A stretch of 7,143 nucleotides of DNA from Acidobacteriota bacterium (lineage in GTDB: Bacteria; Acidobacteriota; Terriglobia; UBA7540): assembly GCA_021789565.1 (NCBI GenBank), contig JAJYJL010000409.1, positions 1-7,143 of the forward strand, written 5' to 3'. Both the position numbers and the translations under genes were made by a program. Below the pieces are notes generated by a model that had not been told where the DNA came from, did not search any database, and saw only the letters and a program-made list of their open reading frames with translations. Below are positions 1 through 5,883 of this stretch, in pieces. How positions within the stretch are numbered: position 1 is the stretch's first letter; each line of letters opens with the position of its first letter.

Positions 1-192
1 CTGGTTATGATTCGGGAATGCAATTGCCGCTCGCTTCCGGTCGTGCAGGATGGACGGCTGGTTGGGCTGCTGACTTTGGACAATGTGGGCGAGTTCCTTT
101 CCATCCACTCGGCGCTGCGACAGGCAGGCCGCAAAACACGGGGCAAAACGGAACGCGACGCCGCACGGGAATCGTCTGACACGATACTCTAG
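1..192 (+). CDS. CBS-domain protein, C-terminal fragment (probable site-2 protease, M50 family)
   Basis: The reading frame is already open at base 1, so only the last 63 residues are visible and the true start lies outside the window. The visible part has the second half of a CBS domain: the strand SLPVV, then DGRLVGLLTLDNVGEF, the usual 'pvvd-g-lvGlit-dnv' signature. A short charged tail rich in Arg, Lys and Glu follows. CBS domains bind adenosyl ligands and regulate the protein they are attached to. The wording LLTLDNVGEFLSIHSAL closely resembles the tail of bacterial M50 site-2 proteases, which carry a C-terminal CBS pair behind a membrane metalloprotease domain; that assignment is an inference because the HExxH part is not in view. 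It could be another CBS protein. Its TAG stop overlaps the GTG start of the next gene by one base. Confidence 0.75.
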   Translation: MVMIRECNCRSLPVVQDGRLVGLLTLDNVGEFLSIHSALRQAGRKTRGKTERDAARESSDTIL

Positions 193-1667
193 TGCCAATA
201 CAATACTTCCACTACAAAAACCTTGCCGACCTTCGCACCCACGCTGCGGAGCTGGGCGTTGACATTCCTCTCGTTGAGGACCGCGAAGAAATTCGCAGCA
301 TTCTTGCGCGGCCGGTTGAAATCAAGAGCCTCGGCGGAAAGACCTGGCGGATTGGGAATTCTTTTGCCATCCATCCCATGGAGGGCTGCGACGGCGACCT
401 CGACGGCAATCCCGGCGAACTGACCATGCGCCGCTACCGCCGTTTTGGCGCGGGCGGGGCCAAGCTGATCTGGTTTGAAGCCTGCGCGGTGGTCCCGGAA
501 GGCCGGGCCAACCCTCGGCAACTCTGCATCCATCGCGGCTCAGCAAAGCGATTGAAGGAACTTCTCGAGACCTGCCGCGACGCGCACCTGAAGGAATTCG
601 GCACCTGCGAGGATTTCGTCGCGGTTTTGCAGCTCACTCATTCCGGCCGCTATTCTTTCGAAAAGCAGAAGGTGGCTTCCCGGCATCCGGTGCTGGATTT
701 GTACCCGCTGGTCAATCGCGAAGACCTGCCACCGCGGGAAACTCCGCCGGAGCTTGCGACTGACGAATACCTTGCGGAGCTTGAAGACCGCTTTGTTCAG
801 GCCGCCGCGCTGGCCCGCGAGCTTGGCTTCGACGGCGTCGATCTCAAGATGACGCACGGGTATCTGCTCTCTGAGCTGATCGGCGCCCGCACTCGCCAAG
901 GCGCATACGGCGGCCCGCTCGAAAACCGTGCCCGATTCACGCTGAACGTTGCGGGAAAGATCCGCCGGCACGTTGGCGACGATTTTCTGCTTGCGGTAAG
1001 GCTGGGCGTTTACGACGGTGTCCCCTATGCCGTGGGCAGTAAAGATTCCGTGGGAGTGCCGCGTACTTTTCCGACGCCTTACAATTTCGGCTTCGGCACG
1101 GACCCGAACGATCCTTACCGCATGGACCTTTCGGAGCCTATCAAGTTTATTGGCTGGCTCAAGCAGTCCGGCGTGCGTCTCCTGAACGTCTCCCTCGGAA
1201 TCCCTTACGCCAACCCGCACCTCGGCCGCCCTTTTGACAAGCCGAACGAAGGCTACTACGAAACGCCCGAGCATCCGTTACTGGGCGTGGCACGGCACTT
1301 TTCCGCCACAGCGGAAATCCAGAACGCTTATCCCGACCTGGCCGTGGTGGGAACGGGTTACACTTGGCTGCGCCACTTCCTGATTCACGCGGCAGCGGCC
1401 AACATCAAACAGCACCGCACCACGCTAGCAGGCTTGGGCCGCGCGGCGCTGGCCTATCCTGATCTCCCACGGGTGACGCTGGAAAAAGCCGAACTCGATC
1501 CGCTCCACACCTGCAAGACGCTTTCCTACTGCACCTACCTCATGCGCTCAAAGAAGAATGAGCTGGGTCAATTCGCCACCGGCTGTCCGCCTTTTGATAA
1601 GGAAGGCTACGGCGAGATCATGAAGCAGGCGCGAGCCGCCAACCGCGGGGCCGCCGCAAAAAAATAG
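192..1667 (+). CDS. NADH:flavin oxidoreductase, Old Yellow Enzyme family
   Basis: This 491-residue protein is an FMN-dependent TIM-barrel oxidoreductase, expected to reduce an activated C=C bond or similar substrate with NAD(P)H in the cytoplasm. The barrel starts near residue 55 (NSFAIHPMEGCDGD). QLTHSGRYS at 147-155 is the family 'Q-x-x-H-x-G-R' strand. HGYLLSELIGARTRQGAYGGPLENRARF (residues 222-249) is the hallmark family block and retains the tyrosine equivalent to the OYE proton donor (Tyr224). AVRLGVYD lies at 268-275. VVGTGY (385-390) with GLGRAALAYPD (414-424) is the FMN-phosphate end. There is no FAD/NAD domain after it, unlike 2,4-dienoyl-CoA reductase. The protein is longer than simple OYEs (about 340-400 residues) because of an insert near 276-312 and a Cys-containing tail (Cys441, Cys447, Cys465). 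Lys219 stands where OYE has its first substrate-binding His. The GTG start is set by the TAGTG overlap; no Shine-Dalgarno sequence is evident, which suggests coupling. It ends in tandem TAG TAA stops. The substrate is unknown. Confidence 0.9.
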   Translation: MPIQYFHYKNLADLRTHAAELGVDIPLVEDREEIRSILARPVEIKSLGGKTWRIGNSFAIHPMEGCDGDLDGNPGELTMRRYRRFGAGGAKLIWFEACAVVPEGRANPRQLCIHRGSAKRLKELLETCRDAHLKEFGTCEDFVAVLQLTHSGRYSFEKQKVASRHPVLDLYPLVNREDLPPRETPPELATDEYLAELEDRFVQAAALARELGFDGVDLKMTHGYLLSELIGARTRQGAYGGPLENRARFTLNVAGKIRRHVGDDFLLAVRLGVYDGVPYAVGSKDSVGVPRTFPTPYNFGFGTDPNDPYRMDLSEPIKFIGWLKQSGVRLLNVSLGIPYANPHLGRPFDKPNEGYYETPEHPLLGVARHFSATAEIQNAYPDLAVVGTGYTWLRHFLIHAAAANIKQHRTTLAGLGRAALAYPDLPRVTLEKAELDPLHTCKTLSYCTYLMRSKKNELGQFATGCPPFDKEGYGEIMKQARAANRGAAAKK

Positions 1668-1787
1668 TAAAGACATTTTCCCCGAATTTCGCGCAGGCGC
1701 TGACAATCGTCCGCCACCACGAAGGACTGCTCAGGGATTTTGAGGGAATGGTAGACTTGCTCCAATGGGGGGGTAACGTCCGGGCAC

Positions 1788-1794
1788 AGAGAGG
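1788..1794 (+). promoter_or_regulatory. Ribosome binding site for the 216-residue protein
   Basis: AGAGAGG ends 6 bases before the ATG at 1801, which supports that start. The rest of the 133-bp gap after the oxidoreductase (1668-1800) contains a run of seven G at 1767-1773. I see no convincing promoter pair or terminator hairpin in it. Confidence 0.6.
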
Positions 1795-1800
1795 TTTGCT

Positions 1801-2451
1801 ATGACAGACAAAGAATTTGCACAGCGGCTGGAAAAACTGGAGCGCGATAACAGACGTCTGAAGCGTGTCGGTGCCGCCGGCGTGGCACTGGCCGCACTCC
1901 TTGGAGTGATTTACGCCGTCGCATGCTCATCGGGTGGAAATATTGCCAACAGCGCTGAGAAGATCACGGCGCGCGAATTTGATGTGGTGGATGGCGCAGG
2001 AGAAGTCCGCATCCAGATTGCGGTGGATTGTGCTCCGGCAACGAATTGCTGGCCCTCGATCAAAATGTTCGACCAGGACGGCAAGGCTGTCACCTCGATT
2101 GGCGCCGGCGAATTGACCGTCTCTGGCGGAGCGGAAGCTGCGACGTTGCTGCGCGACCATCTGCAATTCAGCGTTGCCGACAAAGGAGGCAAACCCCGCG
2201 TCACCGCCGAACTGGGAAGCGGCTCGGGCGGAGGCGGGTTGCTCTCGCTGCAGGGCAACAACGCCAGCTACGTTCTTGTCAACGCAAATTCCCCCAGCGT
2301 TGAGCTTAAGGACTCACAGGGCTACGTGATGGATATGGGAGCTGTCGATCTCACCTCCGTTGTCTCCGGCCAGACGTCGCAGACTACCGCCGACTCGATT
2401 GTGATGTTCGGGAATGACAACAAGCACCACCTGATCTGGCAGGCGCCCTAG
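1801..2451 (+). CDS. Membrane-anchored protein of unknown function with N-terminal coiled coil and degenerate beta repeats
   Basis: This protein has 216 residues, and I do not recognise a named family. Residues 1-21 are charged and heptad-like (FAQRLEKLERDNRRLKRV), so a short coiled coil is likely. Residues 23-42 (from VGAAGVALAALL to Cys42) form one hydrophobic segment. It could be a signal anchor, or an uncleaved or lipoprotein-type signal: A-V-A-C at 39-42 resembles a lipobox but lacks the usual Leu or Val at -3. The rest should lie outside the cytoplasm. It contains degenerate repeats of a strand followed by an acidic-Gly turn: FDVVDGAGEVRIQI (60-73), KMFDQDGKAVTSIG (88-101), FSVADKGGKPRVTAELG (123-139) and VELKDSQGYVMDMG (167-180). 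A Gly-rich hinge (139-146) interrupts them. Proteins with this plan ('reorder/leucine-rich head, TM, then D-x-D-G-K-x-R-x-x-L-G repeats') are, from memory, common and uncharacterised in Acidobacteriota and Planctomycetota. The gene has its own ribosome binding site and converges on the next gene. Confidence 0.85.
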   Translation: MTDKEFAQRLEKLERDNRRLKRVGAAGVALAALLGVIYAVACSSGGNIANSAEKITAREFDVVDGAGEVRIQIAVDCAPATNCWPSIKMFDQDGKAVTSIGAGELTVSGGAEAATLLRDHLQFSVADKGGKPRVTAELGSGSGGGGLLSLQGNNASYVLVNANSPSVELKDSQGYVMDMGAVDLTSVVSGQTSQTTADSIVMFGNDNKHHLIWQAP

Positions 2452-2460
2452 CCAGCCTTG

Positions 2461-2488
2461 TAGCGCGGCCGACCCAAAGACGGCGCTA
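2461..2488. terminator. Hairpin between convergent genes, possible bidirectional terminator
   Basis: TAGCGC (2461-2466) pairs perfectly with GCGCTA (2483-2488). The inner CG/CG pairs (2470-2471 with 2481-2482) can extend the stem past a three-base bulge. It lies only 10 bases after the stop of the plus-strand 216-residue protein, and its right arm contains the stop codon of the minus-strand gene. The T-tract is weak (TATTTG on the plus strand; none to speak of on the minus strand), so the hairpin is certain but terminator function is not. Confidence 0.4.
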
Positions 2489-3703
2489 TTTGCCCCAGCT
2501 AAATAGATTCGCTTCGCGGCTGCGGCCGGTTTCTCTCACCTGGGCGAGCATCTTCTCGATGGCAGTGCCCAGGTCGTGGGGAGTGCTGACCCTATAGATT
2601 TTCCCTTTCAGGGATTTGATAAGGAAGCCCAGCGAATCCGGAAACAGGTTTTCGGGACCGTTCTCGAAATAAAAGAACCCGGGCATTCCTTCGTAACGGA
2701 ACATCAACATCTCGCGCGGTAATTTCTTCATGTAGCGGAAAGAGCGTCCAATGATGATCACCGCATCGGGTGGCGGCTGTGCGGTCAGTTGTTGATTCGC
2801 CAGCGCAGTCAGCATGTTCGCCCATTCATTGCGCTTCTGGAGGGTCTGAACGGAAACAACCCCCAGGTTGAGCCCGTTAAACGCCCGTTGCAGCGCGTCG
2901 AATCCGGACGGCTCAAATGAATCGGCCCTATAAATCACCTGCTGCTGATCCAGATTGAACGCCTCCAGGCGCACGGACTTGCAGGGCACTTCCTGGAGGA
3001 GTGTGGAGAGAATCTGCAACAGCATCATCTGATACCCCGCTCCCAATCGGGGGGCGCCGGGATTGTAGGACCCCGCGCTGAGCAAGATGGCCAGCCGCAG
3101 GCCATCTTTGGGTTGTGGCCCGCGCCACGGTGGAATGCTGAGGGGGGACACCTGGTGGGCCGCCAGAACAACCGGCACCGCTTTCTGCCAGTGGTGCGGA
3201 ACTTTAATTCTCCATGAACGGCGGCAGATGCGGTCCTGGGAATCCGCCAGCGCCACTTCCACGCGATAGCGGCCTTCGCCCACTGAGAATCCTCCGCTTA
3301 CGCGGAATAAAACGCTTGTCCCGGTACGGCGCAAAAGCGACGGATCTAGAGCTGAGCGCCGGAAGATGGTGGACATTCCCAGCAAGACTGGACTTCCTCC
3401 CTCCGGAGTCACCCGCGCAAGTATCCATACGCGGGTCATTTGGCCGCCAAACTGGTAGACGGGACAAGAGATGCGGAAACCAGCATCGAAGTGGAAGGTA
3501 AAGTCTAGAGAGGGATTTTCGCGCTCGATGGTGCATTTCAACCGGCCCTCCGGAGAGGTTTGGTCAAAAATGCGGTTAGCGGACGCATGCAGATTTGGAG
3601 CTAATAGCTCCTGGCATCTGGCGGGGACCGCCAAGGCGAGGCTCAGCAGCAACGCCGGCCCCAGAGCGATTACAAGATGCTTGCCTGGCTTTTGCCCCTG
3701 CAT
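2486..3703 (-). CDS. Secreted protein of unknown function with a VWA-like C-terminal half
   Basis: This protein has 405 residues, with a Sec signal peptide at 1-30: a basic start (QKPGKH), the hydrophobic core VIALGPALLLSLALAV, then PARCQE. It is therefore exported. The first half (about 65-170) is beta-rich and resembles an Ig-like or GWxTD-type periplasmic module (FHFDAGFRISCPVYQF, then YRVEVALADSQ). The second half begins with GLRLAILLSAGSYNP (201-215), shaped like the first strand of a von Willebrand A / Rossmann domain. It continues with LQILSTLLQEVP (229-240), VRLEAFNL (244-251), PDAVIIIGRS (312-321), FFYFENGPENLFPDSLGFLIKSLKGKIYRVSTPHDLGTAIEKML (343-386). The DxSxS metal site of true VWA domains is missing. 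I link it to unannotated acidobacterial 'VWFA-related' exported proteins from memory of the pattern; function is unknown. The ATG is supported by GGAG 7 bases upstream. It is the last gene of the minus block, 194 bp after the HAD gene. Confidence 0.8.
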   Translation of the reverse strand: MQGQKPGKHLVIALGPALLLSLALAVPARCQELLAPNLHASANRIFDQTSPEGRLKCTIERENPSLDFTFHFDAGFRISCPVYQFGGQMTRVWILARVTPEGGSPVLLGMSTIFRRSALDPSLLRRTGTSVLFRVSGGFSVGEGRYRVEVALADSQDRICRRSWRIKVPHHWQKAVPVVLAAHQVSPLSIPPWRGPQPKDGLRLAILLSAGSYNPGAPRLGAGYQMMLLQILSTLLQEVPCKSVRLEAFNLDQQQVIYRADSFEPSGFDALQRAFNGLNLGVVSVQTLQKRNEWANMLTALANQQLTAQPPPDAVIIIGRSFRYMKKLPREMLMFRYEGMPGFFYFENGPENLFPDSLGFLIKSLKGKIYRVSTPHDLGTAIEKMLAQVRETGRSREANLFSWGK

Positions 3704-3710
3704 GCGACAA

Positions 3711-3714
3711 CTCC
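3711..3714 (-). promoter_or_regulatory. Ribosome binding site for the secreted VWA-like protein
   Basis: On the minus strand GGAG sits 7 bases before the ATG at 3703, which fixes the start and gives a full signal peptide. Further upstream, minus-strand CATAAT (around 3758-3763) could be a -10 element, but no good -35 lies at the right distance, so I do not call a promoter. Confidence 0.55.
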
Positions 3715-3855
3715 GGTAAAGTCGCGAAGAGTTTCCGCTGTTAGCCTATATCATTTGATTATGCCATGCGGAAATGACACGTGAAACGAAGCGACTCTCC
3801 ACGGAGCTCACCCTGAGCAAGGCATCGGCGTTCTTTTCCCACCCAGGCAGGATCA

Positions 3856-3883
3856 GGTTGGCAGGCCGGCCTTTTCTGCAACC
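3856..3883 (-). other. Hairpin just downstream of the HAD gene stop
   Basis: On the plus strand GGTT-G-GCAG (3856-3864) pairs with CTGCAACC (3876-3883): eight base pairs with one bulged G (3860) around an 11-base loop that includes GCCGGCC. It starts about 15 bases beyond the HAD stop codon, the right place for a terminator or a 3' end-protecting stem. No T-tract follows on the minus strand, so a classical intrinsic terminator is not supported. The remainder of the 194-bp gap (3704-3897) shows nothing else I can name. Confidence 0.3.
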
Positions 3884-3897
3884 AGTAAAGGCGAGAC

Positions 3898-4785
3898 TTA
3901 TTTCTTCCACGGAGGTGTTTCCGGAAGGAGCTTCTGGAACTCCTCGATCAACTGCGCCTCATAGTCGCCGGCATAAGTTTTGCTGAGGAACCGGTCGATA
4001 GCCTCGTCGTGGAAGTGCTGCCAGGATGCTTCCTCATGGCCCGGGTTGATGGGATAAAACAGCGCTTTGTTGGCGCGGGCGGCGGCCAGGTCGCCGGGAG
4101 CATCGCCTACCATCAGCACGCAATCCTTCTCGTACTTGCCTTCCGTGGTCAGCTTCAGGTGTTCCTTCTTGCTGCCCATTTCCTGCCCGGCTATTACTTC
4201 TGCGTACTTCGCAATGTCATGCTCCTGCCATTCGCGCTCCAGTGCTTCGCCCGGAGTCGCGGAGACGCAAATGATGTCTGTCTTACTCTGGAGCTTTTCC
4301 GCGCTCTCGCGGAAATACGGAAACGGCGGAACGCCTTCCACCATATCGGCGATCGAGCGGTTGACGGCAAGGCTCCACTCGAGCGTCTGCTCCAGCACGG
4401 GATCGTGCCCTTTGGCCACTTCGGCTTCCAGCGTGGGATTGCCAAGCGGCACGCCGGAATCAATCCATGCCTGCAGCGTGGGCACGTCAGGAATCCTGAC
4501 GCCGCGCCGCATCGGCTCCGGCCACTCGCGCAGAAGCTGGAAGGTGCGCGTCAAGGCCGGAAAGCGGTTGGTTCCGCGCCACTTTGAATAGAGGTTCACA
4601 AACTCCGCCGCCTCGCGCGCGTACTTGGAGATCGCCTGCAGCTTCCAGTACTTGATGATGTTGGGTATAAAACATTCTTTGTGCTTAATTTCCATCGAGT
4701 CAAACACGCAGCCGTCGGAATCAATGCCGACAAAGAATTCGTGCTGCGGTTTGAAAGCTATAAGCTGGTTTTTCGGTGAACTCAT
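3898..4785 (-). CDS. HAD-superfamily hydrolase
   Basis: This 295-residue cytoplasmic enzyme should hydrolyse a phosphoester through an aspartyl-phosphate intermediate with Mg2+. All four HAD motifs are present. Motif I is GIDSDGCVFDS (20-30), with nucleophile Asp22 and acid/base Asp24. Motif II is the Ser in ICVSATP (Ser175). The motif III lysine is in MGSKKEHL (Lys206 or Lys207). Motif IV is MVGDAPGDLAAA (225-236), with Asp228 and Asp232 for the metal. About 140 residues separate motifs I and II, so the C1-type cap is roughly twice the size of the small helical caps of phosphoglycolate-phosphatase-like enzymes. It contains a Trp/Pro/Arg-rich section (about 70-115). The substrate cannot be predicted. 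The ATG is supported by AGGAAAG 8 bases upstream and a plausible promoter further up. Neighbours on the same strand are spaced widely, so it is probably transcribed on its own. Confidence 0.9.
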   Translation of the reverse strand: MSSPKNQLIAFKPQHEFFVGIDSDGCVFDSMEIKHKECFIPNIIKYWKLQAISKYAREAAEFVNLYSKWRGTNRFPALTRTFQLLREWPEPMRRGVRIPDVPTLQAWIDSGVPLGNPTLEAEVAKGHDPVLEQTLEWSLAVNRSIADMVEGVPPFPYFRESAEKLQSKTDIICVSATPGEALEREWQEHDIAKYAEVIAGQEMGSKKEHLKLTTEGKYEKDCVLMVGDAPGDLAAARANKALFYPINPGHEEASWQHFHDEAIDRFLSKTYAGDYEAQLIEEFQKLLPETPPWKK

Positions 4786-4793
4786 CGTTTCAT

Positions 4794-4800
4794 CTTTCCT
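4794..4800 (-). promoter_or_regulatory. Ribosome binding site for the HAD hydrolase
   Basis: AGGAAAG on the minus strand ends 8 bases before the ATG at 4785. It is the clearest ribosome binding site in the minus block and confirms the start. Confidence 0.65.
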
Positions 4801-4823
4801 GTGTGGGATTTGCTGAATTGTGC

Positions 4824-4852
4824 ATCTTAGCGCAATCGCAGCGGAGTGAAAA
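4824..4852 (-). promoter_or_regulatory. Candidate sigma-70-type promoter of the HAD hydrolase gene
   Basis: On the minus strand TTTTCA (plus coordinates 4847-4852) is followed after exactly 17 bases by TAAGAT (4824-4829). Each matches the housekeeping consensus at 4 of 6 positions. Transcription would start near 4817, leaving a leader of about 30 bases before the ATG. A promoter here would make the HAD gene independent of the LolA-like gene upstream. The match is moderate and could be chance. Confidence 0.35.
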
Positions 4853-4948
4853 GGCTAATTGATGTTGCGGGTTGGGATGCCTAAGGCAGGGTTTACCTCG
4901 GTGCATGGCAGCGCAAACGATCTGTGCTGAAATTGTGGTGGTCGTGGC

Positions 4949-5803
4949 CTATTGGCCGGCAGGGGAAGGCGGGACGAGGGCCATGCTGGCCGCGTTCTCA
5001 CTCGGGGCCGTTCCGGGCACGACCGGCTGGTTGTTGGCGGTGCTGGTCAGGTCGTAGTCCTTGTACATGATCGTCAGGAGCGAGCGCCCGAAGACACGAA
5101 CGCTCGTGACAGATTTGTTTGACGCGGGGAGCCAGAAATCTCCCACCCGCTCATATTGGGCCACAAAGTTTACCTTTGTCGTCCACCAGGACGGCGGCTT
5201 TGCCGGCTGGCCCTCAATGCGTGCGATCGCGTAGTCCCGATCATCAACCCAGATGCGCCCTTTGAAGAGGTACTTCCTGTTAACCTTGGGCGTGCCTTGC
5301 AAAATGTAATACCCATCCTTGCCATCGTGCTCATAGCCCACCAATTCGAAATCATAATTCTCAGGCGCGATTGCCGCCTGGCGAACTTCATTCCGATGGG
5401 ATGATTCGTTTTCGGCCTCGATCAGGCGCTTTAAAACATGATTGCAGATGTAGGCGGATCCGCTCTGCGAAAGAACGGTAAAGTCTTTCTCGCCCGGATA
5501 GCGGTAGGTCATTTTGACCTCCATATCCGCGCGCAGGTTGAGGATGCCATGCAATTCCAGGTGATAAGTGCGCACCGACGTATAGGCCCGAAGTGCGTTC
5601 GCCCGGCGCTCGTTCATCTCCACCATTCTGTTGACAACCTGGGAAGTTGTCAGCGGGAACTCAATTGTCGCAGGGTCTGATCCGGCGGCCTTCAGGCTGA
5701 GTCCCGATGAAAACAAGAACGTCGCAATCCCGAACCCGAGTGCCAGCATCACCGCGAGCCGCATTATGAGATTTCGTGTTTCAGTTCCTTGCCGCAAACT
5801 CAT
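4949..5803 (-). CDS. Exported LolA-like protein (outer membrane lipoprotein-sorting-like)
   Basis: This protein has 284 residues from the chosen start. Residues 12-41 (LIMRLAVMLALGFGIATFLF and a small-residue exit SLKAAG) form a signal peptide or signal anchor, so the rest is periplasmic or surface-exposed. A helix follows (VVNRMVEMNERRANALRAY, 57-74), then a beta-rich body: YHLELHGILNLRADMEVKMTYRYPGEKDF (80-108), GYYILQGTPK (164-173), YLFKGRIWVDDRDYAIARIEGQPAKPPSWWT (178-208), and ERVGDFWLPASNKSVTSVRVFGRSLLTIMYKDYDL (218-252). The order 'TP, kGxIWVDxxDyAiaRIEG, FWLP, YkDY' matches the LolA-like half-barrel proteins that annotation pipelines call outer membrane lipoprotein-sorting proteins; the true ligand is unknown. 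The frame is open further upstream to a GTG at 5890, but the ATG at 5803 has GGAAGGGG 6 bases before it and puts the signal peptide at the N-terminus. The C-terminus is Pro/Ala-rich and probably disordered. The gene is divergent from trehalose synthase. Confidence 0.82.
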   Translation of the reverse strand: MSLRQGTETRNLIMRLAVMLALGFGIATFLFSSGLSLKAAGSDPATIEFPLTTSQVVNRMVEMNERRANALRAYTSVRTYHLELHGILNLRADMEVKMTYRYPGEKDFTVLSQSGSAYICNHVLKRLIEAENESSHRNEVRQAAIAPENYDFELVGYEHDGKDGYYILQGTPKVNRKYLFKGRIWVDDRDYAIARIEGQPAKPPSWWTTKVNFVAQYERVGDFWLPASNKSVTSVRVFGRSLLTIMYKDYDLTSTANNQPVVPGTAPSENAASMALVPPSPAGQ

Positions 5804-5809
5804 TGGCAC

Positions 5810-5817
5810 CCCCTTCC
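5810..5817 (-). promoter_or_regulatory. Ribosome binding site deciding the start of the LolA-like gene
   Basis: Minus-strand GGAAGGGG ends 6 bases before the ATG at 5803. No comparable site precedes the in-frame GTG at 5890, the ATG at 5881 or the internal ATG at 5764. This argues for 5803 and leaves 5804-5890 as non-coding regulatory DNA. Confidence 0.6.
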
Positions 5818-5866
5818 GACATGGTGCACCCATATTTTTTAGACGCTTTCGACGGCCCAAGGGTCC

Positions 5867-5883
5867 ACATGAAGTTTTCATGT
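5867..5883. promoter_or_regulatory. Operator-like perfect dyad between the LolA-like gene and treS
   Basis: ACATGAA-GTT-TTCATGT is a perfect inverted repeat with 7-bp arms and a 3-bp spacer, 17 bp in all. It lies 64 bp upstream of the LolA-like ATG and about 60 bp before the candidate -10 of treS, a normal place for a repressor or activator site shared by divergent genes. No regulator gene is in view and no second copy was seen. The run TTTTT that follows on the plus strand would also allow a small terminator reading, but no plus-strand gene ends upstream. Confidence 0.4.

Noticed and set aside
540..1274. A 244-codon open frame on the minus strand opposite the flavin oxidoreductase
   Set aside because: It lies entirely inside a gene with clear family motifs, its translation resembles no known protein, and its length is explained by GC-rich codon use in the sense strand.
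1767..1773. Run of seven G upstream of the 216-residue protein, considered as a phase-variation tract
   Set aside because: A single run of seven G in GC-rich DNA is unremarkable and it does not sit between clear -35 and -10 elements or in a coding frame.
1..2451. Considered whether the first three plus-strand genes form one operon or defence-like system
   Set aside because: Only the first two are coupled; the third has a 133-bp gap and its own ribosome binding site, and none shows nuclease, helicase, toxin or other defence motifs.
3863..3872. AGGCCGGCCT palindrome considered as a recombination or regulatory site
   Set aside because: A GC-only palindrome of ten bases is common in such DNA and it lies in the loop of a longer hairpin.
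4009..4591. Two plus-strand open frames of 174-192 codons opposite the HAD gene
   Set aside because: They overlap the HAD motifs completely on the other strand, have no ribosome binding site of note and low-complexity translations.
5823..5830. GGTGCACC palindrome near the LolA-like ribosome binding site considered as a second operator
   Set aside because: Eight bases without spacer, no second copy, and no similarity to the longer dyad at 5867-5883.
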